A stretch of 64,000 bases of DNA from an uncultured Bacteroidia bacterium (GTDB lineage Bacteria > Bacteroidota > Bacteroidia > Bacteroidales > UBA932). The stretch spans positions 1 to 64,000 of the forward strand of contig CACYGI010000002.1 of assembly GCA_902773925.1 (NCBI GenBank), written 5' to 3'. The number at the start of each line of letters is the position of its first letter. The first letter of the stretch is position 1. The notes beneath the pieces are model-generated. The model saw only the letters and a list, made by a program, of their open reading frames with translations, was not told the origin of the DNA and searched no databases. A program made the translations under genes and the position numbers. Positions 25,192 to 33,594 of this stretch are shown here, in pieces.

Positions 25192-25983
25192 CTAAAGCAC
25201 GTCGTGGATCAGATTGGATGCTCCGGTAGTCGTACTGCCGGAGGTTGAGGCATTGCCCGTATAGTGCAGGTCGCTCGCCCCGGTAAGCTTGACTACGATA
25301 CTGCCGTCGGAGTGGATGTAGGCATTGGAGGCGCCGGTCAGAGCCCCGTCGCATTCCCTGCAGGAGAAGGAATAGTGCTCGCCGACCACCTGCTTCGTGA
25401 GGTTGCTGGCGCCGGACAGATTGAGCTTCAGCTTATCGGTCGAACCCCAGAGGGTAGCGCTGGATGCGCCGGTGGCGACCAGATGCAGACTGTTGGACGC
25501 CACGAGATTGCCCTTGCAGGCCGAGGCTCCGATAAGATTCATTTCCACGTCAGTGGCATCGATATCAGCGAAAAGGCCGCTGGCGCCGGTAAGGCGGATC
25601 TTCACCAGCGAGCTGCTGATGGGATACTCCGAAGTGAACGTGCACGCGCCCGAAAGATCGATCTTCGCCAGATCGGCATTGTACGGCAATAATACCTTCA
25701 TATCGGTCAGATAGCTCAGCGTCAACGGACTGACTCTGATGGTCAGGCGGCTGTTGACGTGCTTGACCTCAATCTTGGGCATTATCACCTCATCGGCCGT
25801 GATGGTGATCTTGCTGACCTGATCGCTGACGCAAATATCGAATGCATTTGAAACGAGCAGCTCGTCATAGCTGCCGTCGATCTCAAATTCCTGTGTAGTC
25901 TCGATTCCCGAAGGAATAATCTTTTCGCAGCTGCAAGCTGCTGTCAGTGCAAAAAACGAAAGTGCAAGGAGAAGATTTTTCAT
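25192..25983 (-). CDS. DUF2807 (head GIN) lipoprotein
   Basis: 263 aa starting MKNLLLALSFFALTAACSCE. This start is chosen over the ATG at 26058 because it places the lipobox (LTAAC) correctly. The mature region has the DUF2807 repeats, seen as LTGASGL, LIGASACKG, ATGASSATLWG, LSGASNLTK, LTGASNAYI, LTGASDLHY, a beta-helix with GAS turns. Family members are exported and were named as putative autotransporter adhesins, without a tested function. It ends 8 nt from the nitroreductase stop codon (convergent). A TACTTTTG box on the minus strand just upstream is a likely -7 element. Confidence 0.88.
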   Translation of the reverse strand: MKNLLLALSFFALTAACSCEKIIPSGIETTQEFEIDGSYDELLVSNAFDICVSDQVSKITITADEVIMPKIEVKHVNSRLTIRVSPLTLSYLTDMKVLLPYNADLAKIDLSGACTFTSEYPISSSLVKIRLTGASGLFADIDATDVEMNLIGASACKGNLVASNSLHLVATGASSATLWGSTDKLKLNLSGASNLTKQVVGEHYSFSCRECDGALTGASNAYIHSDGSIVVKLTGASDLHYTGNASTSGSTTTGASNLIHDVL

Positions 25984-26073
25984 AACGGTATTATTTGATT
26001 CTACATAGCAAAAGTAATAAAAAATCGATAGTGCGACCATCATTATATAATTATACAATTAATTTTTTAAGCT

Positions 26074-27000
26074 ATGTCAAAGGTTACATTATCAGAGGTC
26101 GCGACTGCCTGGAAGGCGTATAAACGCCAGTATGTCAAAAAGTCTTCTTATTCAATCTATTCGTTGCTCTGCAACAAATACATCCTCCCCGCCCTGGGCC
26201 CTGCCACTACGCTTGACGAGCAACGAATTCAGTCGTTCGCGGCCGACCTGCTTTCGCGCGGATTCTCGATCAAGACGGTCCGCGACACGATGCTGGTGCT
26301 CAGGATGATCATTCGCCACGGCGAAAAAATGAAGGTCTGGCCGCATTTCGAGTATTCGGTGCACTATCCGACCGACAGCGAAGTGCCGCGCGAGGTGACG
26401 ACGCTCTCGGATCAGCATCTGCGCGCACTCCTGCAACATCTCAAAGGGCATTTTTCGTTCCGCAATCTGGGAATACTGATTTGTCTGCACAGCGGGCTGC
26501 GAATCGGGGAGGTCTGCGGACTGCAGTGGCAGGATATCGATGTGCAGGCGGGAGTCATCCGAGTCAACAAGACCGTGCAGCGGATCGTTATCCGGGATGA
26601 AGGCCTCTACGAAAGTTTCGTGGAAATCGGCCGGCCCAAGACTATCTCGTCCATCCGCGAGATTCCCCTGCCGCACGATTTGCTGGCTCTCATCCGGCCC
26701 TTCAAGAAGGTGATGCCCCCGGGCAATTATCTCCTTTCGGGAGCTTGTGAACCGATGGAGCCGCGAGGGCTGCGCAATTATTTTCATAATATGTTGCGCG
26801 ATCTGGGGATTCCGAAAGTGCGGTTCCACGCCCTGCGACACAGTTTTGCGACACGCTGCATCGCCAGCCGCTGCGACTACAAGACGGTCTCGGCCATCCT
26901 CGGACACTCATCCATCTCCACGACGCTCGATCTCTACGTCCACCCCGACATCTCCGACAAGAAACGCTGCATCAACCGCCTCGCCAAAGATATGAAGTGA
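26074..27000 (+). CDS. tyrosine recombinase (phage-integrase family)
   Basis: 308 aa with both domains. N-terminal SAM-like core-binding part at about 1-105; catalytic domain at about 115-305. The active-site set is complete: Arg in SGLRIGEVCGLQW, Lys in the following beta-hairpin (RPKTISSIREIPL), HxxR in HALRHSFATR, His in LGHSSISTT, and Tyr in DLYVHP. It could act as an integrase or an invertase for inverted repeats. It lies right beside the inverted composite repeat at 27025-27239 and 10-14 kb from the inverted leader repeats. No attachment site, excisionase or other mobile genes were recognised. Substrate unknown. Confidence 0.93.
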   Translation: MSKVTLSEVATAWKAYKRQYVKKSSYSIYSLLCNKYILPALGPATTLDEQRIQSFAADLLSRGFSIKTVRDTMLVLRMIIRHGEKMKVWPHFEYSVHYPTDSEVPREVTTLSDQHLRALLQHLKGHFSFRNLGILICLHSGLRIGEVCGLQWQDIDVQAGVIRVNKTVQRIVIRDEGLYESFVEIGRPKTISSIREIPLPHDLLALIRPFKKVMPPGNYLLSGACEPMEPRGLRNYFHNMLRDLGIPKVRFHALRHSFATRCIASRCDYKTVSAILGHSSISTTLDLYVHPDISDKKRCINRLAKDMK

Positions 27001-27024
27001 GTGAATGGCCGAAGCCCCGCCCTG

Positions 27025-27143
27025 ATTTGCCTTGGCACTTATATGGCGGATACACTGCGAGATACTGAAAGTGCTACCCAGTCTGAGAGGGGGTAGCACA
27101 TTCAGCTATCAGGTGATTTTCAGGTAGTTAAATGCCAAGCCAA
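27025..27143 (-). repeat. MITE-like element, copy 2 (inverted)
   Basis: Read on the minus strand it follows copy 1: TTGGCTTGGCATTTAACT, then the central hairpin (27064-27105, GTGCTACCC arms with a few mismatches), then the second terminal repeat ending GTGCCAAGGCAAA. It starts 24 nt after the recombinase stop codon. It is the most diverged of the three copies. Confidence 0.85.
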
Positions 27144-27146
27144 TAT

Positions 27147-27239
27147 TGTCATCCTGAGCGGTAGCTTCCCCTTTTGTCATCCTGAGCGAAGCGAAGGATC
27201 TAGATTCTTCGGCCTTCGGCCTCTGAATGACAGGAAGGG
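27147..27239. repeat. REP-like intergenic palindrome, copy 2 with duplicated half
   Basis: Inverted relative to 5873-5939 and contiguous with the MITE-like copy, as in copy 1. It contains GTCATCCTGAGCG twice (27148 and 27176), separated by GTAGCTTCCCCTTTT, so one half is tandemly duplicated. It then reads AAGCGAAGGATCTAGATTCT and ends GAATGACAGGAAGGG. It lies between the recombinase and folC. Confidence 0.8.
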
Positions 27240-27273
27240 AGGGCCTCAGCGGAGGGTCGGGACGGGGAGCGAC

Positions 27274-28584
27274 TCAGTGGAGAGCTATGAGGGAGAGCAG
27301 GTCGGAGATGAGGTAGCAGCTGCCGGCGATGAAGATCAGGTCGCTCTCGCCGGCGAGGGTGTCGGCCAGGGCGAGGGCCTCGGGGAGGGTGCGGGCGATG
27401 CGGCCCGTTATGCCGCAGTCGTGGAGCGCGTTTGCGAGATCCGCCACGGGGAGGGCGCGGCCGCTTGTGGGCTGGGTAAATATATAATCTACGTCGCGCG
27501 GGAGGAATCCTGCGATGGCGTCGAGGTCTTTGTCGGCTACGACGCCGAGAATAAATACGATGCGGCCGTAGTCGCAGGAGTACTTGTCTATCTGTTCGCG
27601 TATCCAGCGGAATGCGTGGGCGTTGTGGCCGGCGTCGCAAATGATGCGCGCCCGGCCCTCGCCTGCGCAGCGGACTGTCTCCCAGCGTCCGTGGAGCCCG
27701 GTGATGGCGGCTGCGTGCCGCAATCCCTCGGCGAGACGCCCCGCTTCGAGTCCCGGACAGCGCTCCGCGAGGACCTTGAGGGCGGCCTGGGCGGTGCGCA
27801 GATTGAGCGCCTGGCAGTCCCCGGCAAGGTCGAGGTCCGCCGGGGTGACATCCAGGAATGGCTCAACTTCCGAAGCGAAATATAGAGGAGATGCTTTGGC
27901 AGCCGACTCGAAGACCGGGCGGGTCTCGGGGAGGGATTCGCCGATGAGGGCGGGGACGGCGGGCTTGATGATGCCGGCCTTCTCGGAGGCGATGGCCTCG
28001 AGCGTATCGCCAAGGTACTGGCAATGCTCCAGACCGATATTGGTAATGACCGAGAGCAGCGGTGTGATGATATTGGTCGAATCGAGCCGTCCGCCAAGGC
28101 CGGTCTCGATGACTGCAATATCTACCCGCTCCGATGCAAACCAACTGAAAGCCATCGCGGTCGTAATCTCGAAGAACGAAGGCTTCTCAGATTCAAAGAA
28201 GTCAAAAAAACGCCCGACAAAATCCTGCACGAACCCGCGCGGGACCATAACAAAGGAACTCCCTTCGCCAAAAGGCCTGCCTGCCCCCCACTCCACGATT
28301 TTCATCCTCTCGCGGAAATCCGTCATATGCGGCGAGGTATAGAGGCCGACGCGAAGGCCGCAGGCAGCGAGGGCCGCAGCAAGCATCGAACAGGTCGAGC
28401 CCTTGCCGTTGGTCCCTGCCACGTGAATGCTCCGGAACTCCCTGTGAGGATGCCCAAGAAGAGCATCGAAGGCCATCATCGTATCGATGCCGCTCTTGTA
28501 AGCACGTCCCCCGACCGTCTGGTACGAAGGAAACTGGCCGAAAAGCCATTCGAGCATTTGGTCATAATCCTGAAAACGCCTCAT
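27274..28584 (-). CDS. folC: folylpolyglutamate synthase / dihydrofolate synthase
   Basis: 436 aa from MRRFQDYDQMLEW; the upstream in-frame ATG would add nine poorly fitting residues. The ATP-binding P-loop is HVAGTNGKGSTCSML. The Mur-ligase central domain shows YTSPHMTDFRERM and ETGLGGRLDSTN (folate-binding and catalytic region). The C-terminal domain includes ICDAGHNAHAF. The enzyme adds glutamate to dihydropteroate and folates. It is divergently placed from ppdK with about 90 bp between. A TACTTTTG box on the minus strand near 28610 is a likely -7 element. Confidence 0.96.
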   Translation of the reverse strand: MRRFQDYDQMLEWLFGQFPSYQTVGGRAYKSGIDTMMAFDALLGHPHREFRSIHVAGTNGKGSTCSMLAAALAACGLRVGLYTSPHMTDFRERMKIVEWGAGRPFGEGSSFVMVPRGFVQDFVGRFFDFFESEKPSFFEITTAMAFSWFASERVDIAVIETGLGGRLDSTNIITPLLSVITNIGLEHCQYLGDTLEAIASEKAGIIKPAVPALIGESLPETRPVFESAAKASPLYFASEVEPFLDVTPADLDLAGDCQALNLRTAQAALKVLAERCPGLEAGRLAEGLRHAAAITGLHGRWETVRCAGEGRARIICDAGHNAHAFRWIREQIDKYSCDYGRIVFILGVVADKDLDAIAGFLPRDVDYIFTQPTSGRALPVADLANALHDCGITGRIARTLPEALALADTLAGESDLIFIAGSCYLISDLLSLIALH

Positions 28585-28636
28585 TTTCCGACAATCAAAA
28601 ACACAACCCAAAAGTATTACAAATTTTCCTTTTTGT

Positions 28637-28644
28637 TATATTTG
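28637..28644 (+). promoter_or_regulatory. -7 element of the ppdK promoter
   Basis: TATATTTG matches TAnnTTTG and lies 31 nt upstream of the ppdK ATG, in a strongly A/T-rich stretch. A clear TTG at -33 is not seen. The intergenic region also carries the divergent folC promoter. Confidence 0.5.
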
Positions 28645-28675
28645 CGAGTTGTAAAAATTACCAAGAGAAAAGAAA

Positions 28676-31390
28676 ATGACAAAGAGAGTTTATTGCTTCG
28701 GCGGAAAAAAGGCCGAAGGAAACGGTTCGATGAGGAACCTGCTCGGCGGTAAAGGTGCCAACCTCGCCGAAATGTGTGCAATTGGAATTCCCGTGCCTGC
28801 AGGCTTCACTATAACGACCGAATGCTGCACCGAGTATTTCGACCTTGGCGGCAAATACCCCAAGGGACTCGAAGACGAGGTCAACGCAGCACTTGCAGCA
28901 ACTGAAAAGATAATGGGCAAACGTTTCGGCGACACACAGGACCCCCTGCTCGTATCCTGCCGCAGCGGCGCGCGCAGCTCAATGCCCGGCATGATGGAGA
29001 CCGTCCTTAACATCGGTCTGTGCAGCGCAACAATTCCCGGTCTTATCGCAAAGACCAACAACCCTCGTTTCGTCTATGACGCTTACCGCCGTCTGATCAT
29101 GATGTACTCGGACGTGGTGATGGAGAAGGCCGAAGGCATCGAGCCCGAAGACGGCAAGGGCATCCGCGTCCAGCTGGACGGAATGCTCGCAGATGTCAAG
29201 CGCCAGAAGGGTTACAAGAGCGACACCGACCTGACGACCGAAGATCTGATCGCACTCTGCGATGCATTCAAGGTCCGCGTCAAGGAAGTGCTCGGCGCAG
29301 AATTCCCCGATGACGCAAAGGCACAGCTCTGGGGCGGTATCGGCGCAGTTTTCAAGTCCTGGAACGGCCGCCGCGCCATCGCTTACCGCCGCATCGAAGG
29401 CATTCCCGACGACTGGGGTACCGCAGTCAACGTCCAGTCGATGGTCTTCGGCAATATGGGCGACACCTCCGCAACGGGCGTGGCATTCTCCCGCAACCCC
29501 GCTACGGGCGAGAACAAATTCTACGGCGAATGGCTCATCAACGCACAGGGCGAAGACGTCGTTGCCGGCATCCGCACCCCCAACCCGCTGAACGAAGCCA
29601 CCAAGAACGACCACAACCGTCATCTGGCCTCCCTGGAGACCGCGATGCCGGACGTATATAAGGAGCTCGACGCCATCCAGCAGAAGCTGGAGCACCATTT
29701 CTCCGATATGCAGGACATCGAGTTCACCATCCAGGACGGCAAGCTCTGGATGCTCCAGTGCCGCGTCGGCAAACGCACCGGTTTGGCAGCCCTCAATATG
29801 GCTATGGATATGCTCAAGGAGAAGCTCATCGACGAGAAGACCGCAGTGATGCGCGTCGCTCCCAAGCAGCTCGACGAGATCCTCCACCCCATCCTCAACC
29901 CTGAGGCAGAGAAGAAGGCATCTCCCGTGGCACAGGGCCTTCCCGCAGGTCCCGGCGGCGCAGTGGGCAAGATCTATTTCACCCCTGACGCAGTCATCGC
30001 AGCTGCGGCACGCGGCGAGAAGACCATTCTCATCCGCGAAGAGACCAACCCCGAAGACGTCGAAGGTATGCGCGCCTGCTCCGGCCTGCTCACTTCCCGC
30101 GGCGGTATGACCTCCCACGCAGCACTTGTTGCACGTGGCTGGGGCAAATGCTGCATCGTCGGCTGCGACGCAGTCTCGTTCATCGAGGAAGGCGGCGCGA
30201 AGGTGATGGTCATCGGCGGCAAGAAGTACCACGAAGGCGACATTTTCTCCCTCAACGGCACCCGCGGCCTCGTCTATGACACCCAGATCGCAACGATGGA
30301 CGCAAGCGAAAACCCGCGTTTCGTGGAATTTATGAAGCTCGTGGACAATTTCCGCAAGATGGGCGTCCGCGCCAACGCAGACAACCCGGACGACGCACAG
30401 AAGGCAGTCGAATTCGGTGCCGAAGGCATCGGCCTATTCCGTATCGAGCATATGTTCTACGGCAAGGGCAGCGACGAGCCGCTGGCAAAGCTTCGCAAAA
30501 TGATACATTCGACGACTCTGGAAGAGCGCAAGGTCGCCCTGGCAGAGCTCGAACCCTACGTCAAGGAATCCACCAAGCGCACGATGAAGGTGATGGACGG
30601 CCGTCCTGTAACCTTCCGTCTGCTCGACCCGCCGTTGCACGAATTCGTGCCGCAGAGCCCTGAGAAGCAGGAAGCCCTGGCACGCGAGCTCGGCATCAGC
30701 GTCGATGAGATCCGCGAGCGCGGCGAGGCCCTGCACGAGGTCAACCCGATGATGGGTCACCGCGGCGTCCGCCTCGGCATCACCTATCCAGAGATCAGCG
30801 AAATGCAGTTCCGCGCCATCTTCGAGGCAGCTGCAGAGCTCATCAAGGACAATCAGAAAGCCAATCCGGAGATTATGGTGCCCGTCACCATCGACGTCAA
30901 CGAGCTCAATTTCCAGAAGAATATCTGCGACAAGGCACACGCCGAGGTCGAAGCCAAGTTCGGTGTCAAGATCGAGTACAAGTACGGTACGATGATCGAG
31001 ATTCCGCGCGCAGCAATCCTCGCAGGCGAGATGGCCAGGACCGCAGAGTTCTTCTCATTCGGTACCAACGACCTTACCCAGATGACCTTCGGATTCTCCC
31101 GCGACGATGTCGGAGCGTTTATGAAGGACTACCTCGACAACAAGATCATCGAGCACGACCCGTTCCAGATCCTGGACCGCAAGAGCGTCGGCCAGCTCGT
31201 CGAGATGGGTCTCAAGGGCGGCCGCAAGACCAACCCCAAGCTCAAGGTCGGTATCTGCGGCGAGCACGGCGGCGAACCTTCGTCAGTCGAGTTCTGCTAC
31301 CAGATCGGTATGAATTACGTTTCCTGCTCGCCTTTCCGCGTACCTATCGCACGTCTGGCAGCAGCACAGGCAGCAATTCAGAACCAATAA
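28676..31390 (+). CDS. ppdK: pyruvate, phosphate dikinase
   Basis: 904 aa, the normal length. The N-terminal ATP-grasp domain starts MTKRVYCFGGKKAEGN with LLGGKGANLAEM and RSGARSSMPGMM. The phosphohistidine domain carries the swivelling His in TSRGGMTSHAALVARGW. The C-terminal PEP/pyruvate barrel has GICGEHGGEPSSVEF with the catalytic Cys. It interconverts pyruvate + ATP + Pi and PEP + AMP + PPi, reversibly. In anaerobic Bacteroidales it supports PPi-linked glycolysis or gluconeogenesis, which fits the class III fbp further on. Strongly biased codon use suggests high expression. Confidence 0.98.
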   Translation: MTKRVYCFGGKKAEGNGSMRNLLGGKGANLAEMCAIGIPVPAGFTITTECCTEYFDLGGKYPKGLEDEVNAALAATEKIMGKRFGDTQDPLLVSCRSGARSSMPGMMETVLNIGLCSATIPGLIAKTNNPRFVYDAYRRLIMMYSDVVMEKAEGIEPEDGKGIRVQLDGMLADVKRQKGYKSDTDLTTEDLIALCDAFKVRVKEVLGAEFPDDAKAQLWGGIGAVFKSWNGRRAIAYRRIEGIPDDWGTAVNVQSMVFGNMGDTSATGVAFSRNPATGENKFYGEWLINAQGEDVVAGIRTPNPLNEATKNDHNRHLASLETAMPDVYKELDAIQQKLEHHFSDMQDIEFTIQDGKLWMLQCRVGKRTGLAALNMAMDMLKEKLIDEKTAVMRVAPKQLDEILHPILNPEAEKKASPVAQGLPAGPGGAVGKIYFTPDAVIAAAARGEKTILIREETNPEDVEGMRACSGLLTSRGGMTSHAALVARGWGKCCIVGCDAVSFIEEGGAKVMVIGGKKYHEGDIFSLNGTRGLVYDTQIATMDASENPRFVEFMKLVDNFRKMGVRANADNPDDAQKAVEFGAEGIGLFRIEHMFYGKGSDEPLAKLRKMIHSTTLEERKVALAELEPYVKESTKRTMKVMDGRPVTFRLLDPPLHEFVPQSPEKQEALARELGISVDEIRERGEALHEVNPMMGHRGVRLGITYPEISEMQFRAIFEAAAELIKDNQKANPEIMVPVTIDVNELNFQKNICDKAHAEVEAKFGVKIEYKYGTMIEIPRAAILAGEMARTAEFFSFGTNDLTQMTFGFSRDDVGAFMKDYLDNKIIEHDPFQILDRKSVGQLVEMGLKGGRKTNPKLKVGICGEHGGEPSSVEFCYQIGMNYVSCSPFRVPIARLAAAQAAIQNQ

Positions 31391-31396
31391 TAATTG

Positions 31397-32335
31397 ATGA
31401 AATCAGCTGAAAGCAGCTTTGTCACCGCTATAAAGGGATACCTCATCGGAGCCGCAAACGTGGTCCCGGGGGTTTCCGGCGGGACATTCGCTCTGATAAC
31501 CGGGGTCTTCCAGAGGATTATCGACTCGCTCAACGCGGTCCTCTCGATCAAGTCCTGGAAGCTGCTTTTCAGCGGCCGCGGCCGCGAATTCTGGAAAGCC
31601 ATCGACGGCGGATTCCTGCTCGCTCTGGCCGTCGGCATTCTGGTCAGCGTGTTTACTCTCGCACGTCTGATCACCTTTACTCTTGCGAACTACCCCGTGG
31701 AGACCTGGGCTCTCTTTTTCGGACTGATCCTGGCCTCCGCGTGGTATATGTTCGCGGATCTGCGGCCCCTGCGGCCAAAGGACATCGCATTTGCCCTGGC
31801 GGGCGTCGCGGCGGGCGTAGTCATCTGCACGCTCTCCCCTGCCCGTACCCCCGACAGCCCGTGGTTCCTGCTGGTCTGCGGCGCCGTCGCCGTCAGCTCG
31901 ATGATCCTGCCCGGATTGAGCGGCAGCCTCGTCCTGGTGCTGATGAGCAAATACGAATTCATCCTCAATGCCGTCAACAGCTTCGACCTGCCGGTACTGC
32001 TGTATTTCGCAGCGGGCTGCGTCGCCGGCATCCTCGCATTCTCCAAATTCCTGCACTGGCTGATGGCCCGCCACGAGAGGCCCACGATGATAGTACTTCT
32101 GGGCTTCGTGACCGGTTCGCTGGTGAAGGTCTGGCCCTGGTCCAACGCGGAGGCGATCGCCGCTTCGCAGGGCGTGGCCATCGAGGCGCCTAAAGGTCTT
32201 GCATCCTTCGGCACGCTCTCCGGCCTCGGGCTGGAGCTGCACATCCTGCCCGCCATCCTCTGGTGCGCGGCAGGCATCGGCGCGGTCATCCTGATCGAAT
32301 CACTCAGCCGCCGCAGTAAAAATCAATCTAAATAA
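31397..32335 (+). CDS. DUF368 integral membrane protein
   Basis: 312 aa. The N-terminus carries GYLIGAANVVPGVSGGTFAL and a second repeat AVSSMILPGLSGSLVLVLM, the paired PGxSGG/PGLSGS motifs of DUF368. About eight hydrophobic segments. Some DUF368 members have been linked to polyprenyl-phosphate lipid transport, so a role in recycling undecaprenyl phosphate across the inner membrane is plausible but inferred. An in-frame TTG three bases upstream is ignored. The last 8 nt overlap the convergent hydF gene. Confidence 0.9.
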   Translation: MKSAESSFVTAIKGYLIGAANVVPGVSGGTFALITGVFQRIIDSLNAVLSIKSWKLLFSGRGREFWKAIDGGFLLALAVGILVSVFTLARLITFTLANYPVETWALFFGLILASAWYMFADLRPLRPKDIAFALAGVAAGVVICTLSPARTPDSPWFLLVCGAVAVSSMILPGLSGSLVLVLMSKYEFILNAVNSFDLPVLLYFAAGCVAGILAFSKFLHWLMARHERPTMIVLLGFVTGSLVKVWPWSNAEAIAASQGVAIEAPKGLASFGTLSGLGLELHILPAILWCAAGIGAVILIESLSRRSKNQSK

Positions 32336-33521
32336 GAGGTTTAATCGCCCTATCGTATATACCTGAGAGATAGGCGATGAGCATACCGTAATTAACGAGC
32401 TTCAGGCCGCTTTCGGCGACGTATGCTATGCGATTGCGCAGCTGCCGTGGAGTGACCATACAGCCACCGCACTGCACCGCCAGGGCATAGCGCGAGAGGT
32501 CTCCTTTGATCGGGTCGAGGCCGCTCACCATCTCGAAATTGAGACGGCATCCGCAATGCTTCTGCAGCAGGGCGGGAATCTTGACGCGCCCGATATCCTC
32601 GCAGTTGGCGTGATGCGAACAGGACTCGAGCATCAGCACGGTGTCCCCCTCGCGAAGACTCTCGACGGCCCGGATCCCCTGGCGGAAAACCTCGAGGCTC
32701 CCGGTACTGCGGGCCAGCAGCATACTGAACGAAGTCAGGGGGATACTCCCCGGTACGATGGCCGCCACGCGTGCGAAAACCTGGCTGTCGGTGACAACAA
32801 GCGAGATCTGCTCCCCATAGGAACGTATCTCATACTCGAGCTGCTCCGGCTGGAGGACCTGAGCCACGGCGCCGTAATCGAGAATGCTGCGGATGGCCAT
32901 CACCTGCGGCAGTATGAGGCGGCCTTCGGGGGCCTCGCTGTCGATGGGACATACCAGAAGGATGCGCCTGCCGGGGGCGGCCAGACCTTCGAACATCGGG
33001 CGAGGCCGCATCAGGCCCTCGGCCAGCCGGGCGCGGATGGCAGCGGTCAGCGCATCGCGATCCTCCGTGGTGGCCTTAAGGCACGAATAGCGCATCGGCT
33101 CGGAGCCGAAACGCCGGCGCATCTGCCCGGCAAAGCCTTCGGTCATCGGAGCCTCGTCCTCGCGGTTGTGCACCAGCAGGAAAGGCACTTCGCGACGGCG
33201 CAGTAGCGCTGTCAGATCCTCCGCCGCCGGCGGGAAATCATTGCCCGAAAGGACAATGATGCCAAGATCCACCTGCTCTGCGGCCTGAAGGCTGCGCGCA
33301 ACGCGTTCGCGGCCAAGATCGCCCCCGTCGTCGTCCAGTCCCGCCGTATCGATCACCGTGCAGATGCCGATGCCGGGCAGCTCGATGCGCTTGCGCACGG
33401 GGTCGGTAGTGGTCCCGGGCACGGATGAGACGATGGCCACCTCCTGTCCCGAAAGACTGTTGAGGAGAGAACTTTTGCCCGCATTGCGGCTTCCGAAAAT
33501 GCCTATGACAGTATTGCCCAT
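32328..33521 (-). CDS. hydF: [FeFe]-hydrogenase maturation GTPase HydF
   Basis: 397 aa from MGNTVIGIFGS. The longer frame to 33662 is rejected because its first 47 residues lack similarity to the family and cross the promoter region. N-terminal Ras-like GTPase: P-loop GSRNAGKSSLLNSL, G2/G3 PGTTTD and DTAGLDD, NRED for NKxD. The C-terminal cluster-binding region has CSHHANC and later QCGGC, fitting the HydF pattern CxH-xn-(H)CxxC. HydF is the scaffold that loads the 2Fe subcluster into [FeFe] hydrogenase after HydE and HydG act. Neither HydE, HydG nor a hydrogenase is in the window, so they lie elsewhere. Confidence 0.93.
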   Translation of the reverse strand: MGNTVIGIFGSRNAGKSSLLNSLSGQEVAIVSSVPGTTTDPVRKRIELPGIGICTVIDTAGLDDDGGDLGRERVARSLQAAEQVDLGIIVLSGNDFPPAAEDLTALLRRREVPFLLVHNREDEAPMTEGFAGQMRRRFGSEPMRYSCLKATTEDRDALTAAIRARLAEGLMRPRPMFEGLAAPGRRILLVCPIDSEAPEGRLILPQVMAIRSILDYGAVAQVLQPEQLEYEIRSYGEQISLVVTDSQVFARVAAIVPGSIPLTSFSMLLARSTGSLEVFRQGIRAVESLREGDTVLMLESCSHHANCEDIGRVKIPALLQKHCGCRLNFEMVSGLDPIKGDLSRYALAVQCGGCMVTPRQLRNRIAYVAESGLKLVNYGMLIAYLSGIYDRAIKPLI

Positions 33522-33594
33522 AGAGTGAATGGTTTGACAGACAAAAATACTCAAATCATTTCGTATATTTGCAGTTGTTACAAAAAAAGAACAA

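Noticed and set aside
5873..27239. Outer composite repeats as attL/attR of an integrative element
   Set aside because: They are inverted, not direct, a third copy of the MITE-like part lies at 44808, and no tRNA or gene end shows a duplicated target; kept only as a speculative boundary.
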